This document shows, piece by piece, positions 55,625 to 64,000 of a stretch of 64,000 bases of DNA (position 1 is its first letter; every line of letters starts with the position of its first letter). The stretch is from Mesocentrotus franciscanus (taxonomy: Eukaryota > Echinodermata > Echinoidea > Camarodonta > Strongylocentrotidae). The notes below the pieces were generated by a model. That model was not told the origin of the DNA. It ran no database searches and saw nothing but the letters and a program-made list of their open reading frames with translations. Made by a program: the position numbers and the translations under genes. The stretch lies in assembly GCA_037976565.1 (NCBI GenBank), contig CP137684.1:21514259-21578258 (forward strand). Reading direction: 5' to 3'.

Positions 55625-56380
55625 ACAGGGACACCTGATATTGTATGGCCTGTAGTAGCATCAGTAGAAGTAGTAGTAGTAGTAGCATCAGTAGTAGCAG
55701 TAGTAGAATTTAAACCGCAAACCAAATTAAAATGATCCAACATGTTCATATCTTCAGAAGAAAGCTCTACAATTAAAATAATTTTTCAAATCCTGTACGA
55801 TTTCATTTCCTTACAAGTATATTTACTCAGATGTCTCCTCTTAAGCTCTTGGCAAGAGGCACTATATCTTTGGGGTTGAAAAAATAACTGCCCACAAAAG
55901 GTGCCTCTATGTGGAATCAATAATTTATGCTACAAAAGTGTAAATGGCACTGTATGCTTATAATCCCATTTTTTGTGTGTGTGGTTTGTTTGAAGTGGTT
56001 CACTGCCTCAGAATGCATAAATGAACCATATTTAAAACATACATGTATTTTAGGGTCTCAGGTTTAAGACTGCACATCCACTGTGACTCATTCTAAAGCA
56101 TATCAAACACAGGTTTTGAGGTCTGAAGTTTAAGACAACACACCCACTGCGACTTGTTTTAAAGCATATCAAACAAATGTTTTGGGGTCTGAAGTTTAGG
56201 ACTACACACCTACTAAGATTGAATTTAGAGCAATCTGTCCCATCAGACTAGAATCTCGCTTCTGTGCTAGGGGACCGTTTGGATGATCAAGTGCACTGAT
56301 TTTAATCAAATTTTCAGAGTAACCGCAGAGCCGTATCGAAACGGTTTTATCACTATCCATCACAAACAGTCTACAGACAC
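55625..56380. other. Upstream region, short repeats
   Basis: AGTAGTAGTAGTAGC-type microsatellite at 55665-55705. A diverged tandem repeat of about 66 bp at 56035-56215 (GGTCTCAGGTTTAAGACT, GGTCTGAAGTTTAAGACA, GGTCTGAAGTTTAGGACT followed by ...CACTG/ACTT and AAAGCATATCAAACA). Confidence 0.6.
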
Positions 56381-56394
56381 AGCTGCCTACAGCC

Positions 56395-56690
56395 TGGAGG
56401 TTTCAATCAACATTTGCATATGCAGCCACTGATTTAAGGAATAACTTGCCGGAACACCTTAGAAATAAAGAAAAATATGAAAAGTTCAGAAGTAACTTGA
56501 AAACATACATCTATTTAGCACTTTGTATTAAAGATCCCACAATTATGAACTCAGTGCACCATCTCCTCTCCTTCTGTATTCTGTTCTGTAAAGCGCCTAG
56601 AGACATGCTATTATGCCTTCGTGTTAAACGCTATATATATACAAAAACGTCCAATTGTTATTATTATTATTGTTTTGTGATGAAATTCAA
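56395..56690 (+). mobile_element. LINE 3' end (CR1/L2-like), truncated
   Basis: Plus frame FAYAATDLRNNLPEHLRNKE, then KYEKFRSNLKTYIY, the usual ORF2 C-terminus (L-x-x-x-L-P-x-x-L-R ... F-K-x-x-L-K-T-x-L). Followed by AAGCGCCTAGAGACATGCTA, TTAAACGCTATATATATAC and ATT repeats, a typical CR1/L2-type tail. 5'-truncated. Confidence 0.8.
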
Positions 56691-57254
56691 AATTTCAAAT
56701 TCTACTGTTCTAACGATACTCTAAATGCTTGTGGAAGAAAGCAAGCAGCCCGCAAAAAGAAATCTTTCATCCTGACCCTACTCTCAGTTTAATTTATGCT
56801 ACAGTCTCTGTCTAGTTGGTGATATTAAAAATCCATATGTGGTTGTACACCTACCCCTCGCCCTATCCTTAATTCTTCTCCTCTTTAGATGGTTATAGGC
56901 CTCTTCCTTTCAAATATTGTTCCAATTGTACATGTACATGTAATGTATATGAGTTACGAGTAGATAAACTTCATTATGGAACTTGTTTGCCTAAACACTA
57001 CACAGAGATTTCGAGGAAAAGGCAAAACGTCAAATCTTGAAGTGGACAAGACTTTTAAGATGGACACTGCAGAATGAATGGTACAACCATCTTTCACTCA
57101 GTAGGAGCCATTAGATTTTATGGCACGATATTGAGTCACTTAGTAACTTAAACACATAGATGTAGACATTATATTACAGGTACCAGTACTACCAGCATAC
57201 ATACAGTATATCATTACAGTAAAATTTTCTTCTACAGTTAAAACTCCTTCAGCA

Positions 57255-57600
57255 ACCACCTGTATAGAAAGACATGTCTATAAAGACATGTCTATAAAGA
57301 CCAATATTTTTAACTTTCCTTGAAATGTTTTTTCATTGAAACATGTACTAAAGGAACCCTTACATTATAAAGCATTGCTCCACACTAACTTTTGTTTGGA
57401 AGAGGGTCGGATTGAACATTGAAATAATGTATGCATGAGCCCTAATGTCAAAACTTTTAAATCTTGGGGGTCCGGACTTAGATTTTGGGCGCTCAAGTGT
57501 CCCGGGCACCTGTTAGTGTCGAGCCTTGCGTAAAGACCACCTGCCTATAAAGATCCATTTCCTTATCTCCCTTGAGCTGTCTTATAGTACAGGTCTTATA
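57255..57600. repeat. Diverged Tigger-like repeat with an internal insertion
   Basis: ACCACCTGTATAGAAAGACA, TCTATAAAGAC and AAAGACCACCTGCCTATAAA recall 42679-42869. A CpG-bearing segment at about 57385-57530 (GGTCCGGACTTAGATTTTGG) interrupts it. Confidence 0.5.
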
Positions 57601-57604
57601 GTAC

Positions 57605-58430
57605 AACTCTCAGATTCGTGAATATTTCATGCTGTGAAGTAATCATAATTGAACCACAATTAAACACAATCACTGAATTTGATTTGTGAAAGTTTCTTGC
57701 CATGAAAATCGTCTCCATTTCGACTATGCAGTTTAAGTTTCATGTCACAAAAGTTCTTGTTTTACAGTAAATGGCATTTTGGTTTTCATTTTGGCTCTCA
57801 TATGTGATCAATGATGACGATATTACCCAGGTAACAGATAAACATACCAACCAAACTTCCAAAGCAAAAATTAAGAATCTCCAAAGCCAACATTAGGAAT
57901 ACAATGCATTCCGCATACTTTCTTACAGATGTTTGCAGAAAATGAGAGCAAAATAGGGTTTATAACATAAGTTTGAAGGTAGAAAAATAGGAATCATTTC
58001 TCCCAAAATAGGAATGGTTGGCAACTATGGATAAAGCATATAGTTGGAAATGAGCTAGAATATAATACTCGTTTAAATTAGGCCCTTCTGGCTGTTAGAT
58101 GACTTTCATCAGCTGGGAGCCAGAAGGGTATTAGTTCATACATCTTTACATAGAGGTTAAAGCCCTTCTGCCTCTTCAACGAACAATTTTATAATATATG
58201 GACTAGATCCCAATCAATGTACCTGGGTCATAAAGTACAATTAGATTCAGCCCTTCGTTCGTTATCAGATTGTCTTATTGACAGAGCGAATGAAAAATGG
58301 TACTATCCAGTGTGAAACAAACAAGCTTGACCTTTCTCTTAATCATAACTCATCCCCTTTCAGACTACATAAGTTTATTGTTCCGCTGTACATTATTTTG
58401 TTGTCTGAACTTTGTATAACAAAATGCTAT
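57605..58430. other. Upstream region, mostly unassigned
   Basis: A fragment at 58075-58165 (AGCCAGAAGGGTATTAG, AAAGCCCTTCTGCC) belongs to the 41530-41820 family. 57860-58030 resembles 46000-46190 (TTAGGAATACAATGCATTCC, GGAATCATTTCTCCCAAAAT), a diverged dispersed repeat. Confidence 0.5.
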
Positions 58431-58437
58431 AGAACAG

Positions 58438-58438
58438 T

Positions 58439-58469
<31 letters not shown>

Positions 58470-58560
58470 GGCATTTCTATAGCACCATCTATCTAGAAAT
58501 AGGCTAGAAACAGGAATAAGTGCATGTCTCTATATGCTTTACAGAACAGAATACAGGAGT
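58438..58560 (-). repeat. LINE/SINE 3' tail with AAT microsatellite
   Basis: AATAATAATAATAATAATAA then TAGGCATTTCTATAGCACCA; on the minus strand a TGCTATAGAAATGCC-(ATT)n tail. Confidence 0.55.
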
Positions 58561-58834
58561 GGAAATGATACACTGGGTTCATAATTGTGAGATCTTACTA
58601 AGTGCTAAATAGATAAGTTTTTAAATTACTACTGAACAGTAGGTGCAAAATGACAAATCCTAATCAACTGTATGACTTACAAACAATTTACAAAGCAAAA
58701 AAAATTTTATGATTAAAATGTATGTCTAGATGTACTGCGTGAACTGCTCATGAAAGGCGTCATATATTCCTTCCCTTTACATATGAAAGGTAATACATTC
58801 TGGCTCGAAGCAAACAATGAATCGTAAACCTTAA

Positions 58835-59200
58835 AAGGATCCGGTAACTTTGTCTCAGATTCTGAAACAAAATCCTGGATTTAGCTCATGCTGCAATGAT
58901 AATTATAAACCTTTAGGTCAGTCAGGGACCCCATGACTTTTACAAGCTGATCCCCTGTCTGATTATCAAGATATTTATGATTGGAAATCGAAATTTTGCG
59001 TTTTCGTAATGGTTTTCATAACACTACAGTCTATTGGGGAACACGAATATGGTAAAACCGGTCACTCAAAGATATTTACTTTTTTGAGGCGCTTCTTGAT
59101 CATTTTGAAGCGCGAATTTTTTTTGGGGGGCTTCAATATTACACCATATCACAGACACTGACAACACGTAGGGCCGTGCATCTCAGATTTAACATTGCCT
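58835..59200. mobile_element. TTAA MITE, family 4, copy 2
   Basis: TTAA at 58831-58834 and 59201-59204. Starts AGGATCCGGTAACTTTGTCT and closely follows 16132-16493 throughout, with a G6 run and small indels. Confidence 0.85.
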
Positions 59201-59209
59201 TTAATAGAT

Positions 59210-60260
59210 CCCCTTATGACAAGATAATCTAAATACACCTGTCTCTCGTGAAATCTAATTTAGATTGATATGCTTGGAGAAGCAGCCATAAACAATATAA
59301 CCCCACACCACTTCATTACCCAGAGAAAGCCAGAGAGCGTGAAACTGACATTGCTTCGTGTATATCACAACTTCCACACATATATGTACCCCTAGAAAAG
59401 TAGGGATATGAGAATGATTTCTAAATATAGAGCACCTAATCCATTGGGCTTGATTAGAATAAATTCCAAATAATTCCAAATAACTTTATTATTAGTAAGC
59501 TACTGCACAGAATTGAAAGGCATCCTCCTGAAATGAGACAAGTTATTCCATCATATTTTTTAATGCAACGATCTATGACAAGCAATTCCAAATCCCATTT
59601 TCCTGATATGAAACCTGATGCTTTCCGGAGACAAGAGAGAGAACATTTTAGGAACGCACATTGTCATCATGGCATGAATGCCATGCAAGCATGACAGAGG
59701 CAAAGTGATCCGTTAGTGAAGAACAAAAGATAAGATGGGCTGGCACTTTGAGAGCAAAGAGAAAACAGACTGTTAGATTCCAATGAGTTGATCAAAAACA
59801 TGAAAGACAGCCACTTTTTTTTTTGAGAAACAAGAAAGAAGAAGTGAATACTCCAAAATGAGACTCGTCGACTTCACAACTGGAAGACCATGTAAATGTT
59901 GCAAGAAAGTGAGTTGCATGAACAAAGAGGTGTGGTCTCACAGGAAATGAGCAGTTTGTCTTCTCAAATAAAATGTGTCTGCTCCACCACGGCTTTCCAA
60001 CTCTAAAGATTGCAGAAGGAAATCAAAATGATAGAGAAAGGTGGGATTTCTCTTTCTAAACAAGAAGGAAAAGGTGTTTCACATAGTCATCATCACGTCT
60101 GTCTGGTCCAACCGTTTCGCCAAATTGACAGAATGAGCAAAGAAATAAGAAGGAGGAAAGATGGGATTCCTCATTGCAAAACGAGAGAAGAAATGCTGCT
60201 TTCCAATGAACTGATCACTAAGTACTTTTAGATAATACTCGAGTCTTCTTCAAAACCACT
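59210..60260. other. Upstream region, unassigned
   Basis: No gene or intact element recognised; purine-rich patches at 59815-59850 and 60005-60190. The 73-codon open frame at 60010 has no recognisable similarity. Confidence 0.35.
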
Positions 60261-60314
60261 CTACATCTCAACAGCTGGACTACGGACTACGATGGATCTA
60301 GGAGAGCGCGAGCA

Positions 60315-60800
60315 AGCGATGATGATGATGAGAGTCGGAGAGCGAAGGAGGCACCTATCTGCAATGAGATAACTTTCCCTTTTCTCATTCTAGCAGTGAC
60401 ACTATGCTAGGCTCTCAAAACAGACCTGTTTCCATTCTATGATGATAAGAGATACCGGTAGTGAGAGAAGGAGGTCACTTCTTTAGAAAGAACTTTCGGC
60501 ATTGAGATGAGTCTTCTCTCATTCTCGTAACTTTGGCACCGTCTTAGGCCTTCAAAACAGATCTGTTTTCATTCTGTGCTGTGCGGATAATGAGGATGAC
60601 CAGAGAGAGAGAGAGAGAGCGAGCAAAGAAGGCCACTGCATCAGAAAGAACAACAGTGCGTCAAGTCCTTTCCCATTCTAGTAGTAGCACCATGCTAGGC
60701 TTTCAAAACAGACCTTGCACGATGATGATTATGACGATGCTGATGAGAGAGAGTGACGGAGGCCACTGTATCAGAAAGAACAACAGCAGCGTTTTCAACC
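60315..60800. repeat. Degenerate tandem repeat, about 170-bp units, three copies
   Basis: CATTCTAGCAGTGACACTAT with GCTAGGCTCTCAAAACAGAC (60385-60430), CATTCTCGTAACTTTGGCAC with TTAGGCCTTCAAAACAGATC (60518-60562) and CATTCTAGTAGTAGCACCAT with GCTAGGCTTTCAAAACAGAC (60672-60716). Each is followed by GATGATnn and GAGAG runs and a GGAGGCCACTGnATCAGAAA-like block. Confidence 0.8.
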
Positions 60801-61073
60801 TTTACTTAGTCACAGCACCCTTTGAAGACATTACATAATTAGTGTCACCACAATTTTGCATTACTCTGGCATTCGTCAAGTACACACCTATATGGGGCTC
60901 ATTTTTTTGCTTTCTAAATGTGGCATGCGAGCACAGCGAATGATCAACAACAACAAAACCAAAAAAAAAGGACACTTTTACTTGGTATAAATTTTATTTT
61001 GTAATCAACACACTAGATAAGATATAAAATAATGTATGCCTCGCAGCCGAATATATATGAATACAAACATCAA

Positions 61074-61390
61074 GGGGGTGTTTCACAAAGATCCTAAGTC
61101 GAACTTAACTCTAAGTTGGACTTAAAAATTATGGAGAGCCATTTGTAGCCTTAAAATAAAATATATTCAATAGCGAAAACTCAAGTATTTTAGACTTTTT
61201 ATTAATTCCACATCAAGAACATGAAATCTCCTTGATAAATAGAAAATATGAATGATTTGAATCAACTTTTTATGCCTTTTAAGATAACTTGTCCAAAATA
61301 TTTTCATAGATGCTAACGGCTTTCCATAATTGTTAAGTCCAACTTAGAGATAAGTTCAACTAAGGATCTTTGTGAAACACCCCCCCCCCC
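61074..61390. mobile_element. Palindromic MITE, 'GGGTGTTTCACAAAG' family, copy 3
   Basis: GGGGGTGTTTCACAAAGATC to GATCTTTGTGAAACACCCCC, with paired inner AAGTTGGACTTAA / TTAAGTCCAACTTAG. The C12 run at the right end is expanded. Confidence 0.85.
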
Positions 61391-61759
61391 CATATGTTTG
61401 GTCATACCGACACTGAAATAAGAGGATATTAGGGCAACTAACTCGTTGCCGAGAGTTATACTGTTTCTAAATGTTGCGAGCAAGGTAAAAAAGGAATTTT
61501 GATATAAAAGATATGAGACACATGTCAATATCAAAAAGAAGTTTATTTGAGCAACTGGTTGCCTAAATATTCAGACATTTTGCTGCCCGAAATCATCCTG
61601 TTTCTAAATGCTGCGAGCGAAACACAAATTGGTAACACTGTGAGCTCCTCTCCAATTTGCTCTGTACAGAAAATTCTCAGTTGTTGATGACGTAATAGAC
61701 TCTTTTCATACTGGGGTTGTATAAACACATTTTGTAATAATTATATTGAGGGGGAATGT

Positions 61760-62000
61760 ATGATTGACAATTTTTCTGGAAAACATAAATTTTAGAGTTT
61801 TTTTTAGTACAGGGTAAACAGGAGGGGAGCTCGCAGATATGTCACAGAGTTGCCAATTTGTGTTGATTGATTGCAACTTCAAGAATTCATAACTTCCTTA
61901 TTTTTAATCTGAATTTTCTGAAACTTTCACTGACCTGTTCCTCTCATTTTTCTGCTTCTATTAAAACCAACTAAATATCCAGATAAACTTTCCCTTTAAC
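61760..62000. repeat. TTAA MITE family 3 fragment
   Basis: The right part of a family 3 copy: TTCATAACTTCCTTATTTTT, AACTTTCACTGACCTGTTCC, TATTAAAACCAACTAAATAT, then AAACTTTCCCTTTAA. The left end is unclear. Confidence 0.6.
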
Positions 62001-62683
62001 GCTCTTTTGGCTCCGAGGAGTCTGAGCACATAATACCCTCAAGGTACTTGTGACGGATCTTGGAAGCCCCTTTCCATCTTGGAAACAATCATTTTTGTTA
62101 AAAATTTGAAAAGCGCACCCACAGAATTATTGGAATAACACTTGAATCAACAGAGTTGGCGATGCCCTCGAAACAGAGAATGGCGACAATCTTGAGTGAA
62201 GGTTCAACATGCTACTGGCCAGTACGTGTAGGCCATTTTCACAATGTAATTATAAAATTTAATACATACGTCTTCCTGAAGTGCCTGCTACGAATAATTG
62301 TAACGCATAATACTGTGAATGCAAATAGCATGTATTATGTGATGTTGGGTAGGCTAAGCCATAATATTTGTCCAACCTACAGTACATGTACAGGTACATA
62401 CATGTAGCAACAATTACTACATACATGTAAATGCATTATGCATTCTGACCATTGAAAAACAATTATTTGTGACAGGTTGATAACATTTGTATCAATGCAC
62501 TGCACAAAGATGTATGCATTGAATTTAATTATATTTAGATAATTGCCTATGTACATTTTGGAATCATTTTGAAGCCTATCAACTTTTCAAAATGGAGTGT
62601 GAAAGTGCAAAACTAGACTATTATTCCCTTGTTAAAAACATTTAGCTCCAGTTACTCCTGATAGTGGTTGATTAGTCTGTTAG

Positions 62684-62777
62684 TACAGACTCTCATTTGA
62701 TACTTTAACACAATTCCATAATGTCTTGAGCAGAGCCTAGTTCTGTCAGTCTTTGGCTGTTGCAAGGAGCAGCTTAA
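62684..62777 (+). repeat. Copy of the sequence upstream of exon 1, left part
   Basis: AGTACAGACTCTCATTTGAT, TTGAGCAGAGCCTAGTTCTG and TCAGTCTTTGGCTG...GGAGCAGCTT parallel 44411-44490. Interrupted by two MITEs (62778-63515); the parallel resumes at 63516. Confidence 0.65.
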
Positions 62778-62965
62778 AGCCTGTCTGCACTAGTTTGGCC
62801 AAGAGGGATTAGACCTCCCAGCGTGGTCACTGACAGGTAGTTATCTCATCAACTCAGCTCTTAATTAACATAAGAAAAAGGGGATCATGGGGGACCAACG
62901 GGTACCGCTTAGGCATTGTTTGCTATATAGAGGGCGCAAGTAGCTAGAAGTAGTGCAGTCCCGCT
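62778..62965. mobile_element. TTAA MITE, family 5, copy 2
   Basis: Inverted relative to 11138-11325. TTAA at 62774-62777 and 62966-62969; the latter is shared with the next element. Ends AGTAGTGCAGTCCCGCT. Confidence 0.85.
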
Positions 62966-62969
62966 TTAA

Positions 62970-63515
62970 AGGGCCAGTCAGTCCATCCTGATATTAAGTT
63001 GGTTTTAATAAAAGCAGATAAATGGGAGAAACAGGTCGGAGAAAGTTTGAGCAAATACCAATTAAAAATAAGAAAGTTATGAATTTTTGAAGGTGTGATC
63101 AATCAAACATCAATTGGCAACTCTGCGACGTATGATGAGAGGTTTTCTCCCATTTGCCCTGTACTAAAAATCTTCAAAAAATTATATTTTCCCTTTAGAA
63201 ACTTTTCAATCGTACATTTACCCTAAATATAATTAAATTGCTAATATATTTTTAATCTACCCCTGCATGAAACAAGTCTATTCCCTCATCATAAACTAAG
63301 AAAATGAAAGTTTATGAAATTTTCTTCACAGAGAAAATTGGAGAGAAGCTCGAAAGATACATCACAGTGTTGGAAATGAATGTTTCACTTATAAAATCTG
63401 CAAAAATTCATAACTTTCCTATTTTCAATTGGATATTGCTCAAACTTTCACTTATTTGTTTCTCTCATTTTCTGCATTTATTAATACCAAGATAATATGC
63501 GAGTAGAATTCCCCT
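62970..63515. mobile_element. TTAA MITE, family 3, copy 5
   Basis: From AGGGCCAGTCAGTCCATCCT after TTAA 62966-62969 to GCGAGTAGAATTCCCCT before TTAA 63516-63519. About 546 bp, same order of internal blocks as 26896-27496. Confidence 0.82.
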
Positions 63516-63573
63516 TTAACTACAGTATGGAATGCAGTCTGCATAGTCTCTTCGTTCAGACAAATTCTAACAC

Positions 63574-63679
63574 ACTAATGGGGTGTTGCAAGAAAGTTGC
63601 GATTGATTGCAAGTTGCAAAATTTGCAACTGATATTTGCAATCGATTGCAACTCAACTTTCTTGCAACGCCCCACTAGT
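63574..63679. mobile_element. Short MITE 'GGGGCGTTGCAAG', copy 3
   Basis: ACTAATGGGGTGTTGCAAGA to TTCTTGCAACGCCCCACTAGT. Nearly identical interior to 55241-55362 and the same downstream flank. Confidence 0.82.
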
Positions 63680-63740
63680 CTCCTAAATTTCCTAGGATTA
63701 AAGTTTTAACAATTAAATTAAGTTAACTAGATACATACCG

Positions 63741-64000
63741 GTGTGTTGGCTCAGTCAGTAGAGCGTCCGCCTCACAACCGGGAGGTCGTGGGTTCGAACC
63801 CCGGCCGCGTCATACCAAAAGACGTTAAAAGATGGGAGTCGCTGCTACCTTGTTTGGCGTTCAACACTAAGGGATAGAGCAATGTCGATCTGGCGCTGCT
63901 CAGTGGCTGCCGGGCTCACGATCAATTGGGCACAAAGAATTTCCATTTTCGGTTTAATAAAATTTGGAGTGGACTATAAAAGATTATTATTATTATTATT
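63741..64000 (+). mobile_element. tRNA-derived SINE, running off the window end
   Basis: The tRNA-like head has A box TGGCTCAGTCAGTAGAGCG (from 63747) and B box GGTTCGAACCC (63791-63801). The body AGATGGGAGTCGCTGCTACC, GTTCAACACTAAGGGATAGA and GCTGCCGGGCTCACGATCAA follows, ending AAAAGATTATTATTATTATT at the window edge. A functional tRNA gene is unlikely: the acceptor ends do not pair well and a SINE body follows directly. Confidence 0.85.

Noticed and set aside
63741..63815. tRNA gene with intact A and B boxes
   Set aside because: Acceptor arms pair poorly and the sequence continues directly into a SINE body with an ATT tail, so it is called a tRNA-derived SINE.

Overview
Animal genomic DNA, most likely from an invertebrate deuterostome; an echinoderm such as a sea urchin is my best guess. 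The only recognisable gene is close in sequence and architecture to vertebrate OSBPL8 (ORP8). It has small exons in an AT-rich background crowded with MITEs, tRNA-derived SINEs, CR1/L2-type LINE 3' ends and long microsatellites. The species cannot be fixed from the sequence alone.

Gene layout. One gene on the minus strand fills about 0.6-44.3 kb: the oxysterol-binding-protein-related protein ORP5/ORP8. I traced 20 coding exons by hand with GT/AG boundaries and matching phases. They sum to 2475 nt including the stop, giving 824 codons. In order they encode a short N-terminus, a basic stretch, a PH domain, an acidic linker, the lipid-exchange domain with the EQVSHHPP signature, and a C-terminal helical region. 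The last exon carries an apparent one-base frameshift. The normal ER tail anchor lies just past the in-frame stop, in another frame. No second protein-coding host gene was found. From 44.3 kb to the window end I see only repeats and unassigned sequence.

Repeats. Introns 1 and 2 (23 kb together) and the upstream 20 kb are built largely of transposon copies. At least six MITE families have TTAA target duplications, and some abut through a single shared TTAA. Other elements are hAT-like with 8-bp target duplications, one Mutator-like element with 134-bp terminal inverted repeats and a 9-bp duplication that carries a RecQ-helicase-like fragment and promoter-like motifs, Tigger-like 'TA' MITEs, fold-back elements made of degenerate 'GACCAAATGG' units, and several nested insertions. 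Tandem arrays include 107-bp and 87-bp units, a CATT array, GAA/GGA, CAT/CAC and ATT/ATC repeats. Almost all long open frames in these arrays are low-complexity artefacts.

Limits. All splice sites, coordinates and repeat boundaries were read by eye. Protein family assignment rests on recalled family sequence, not on a search.
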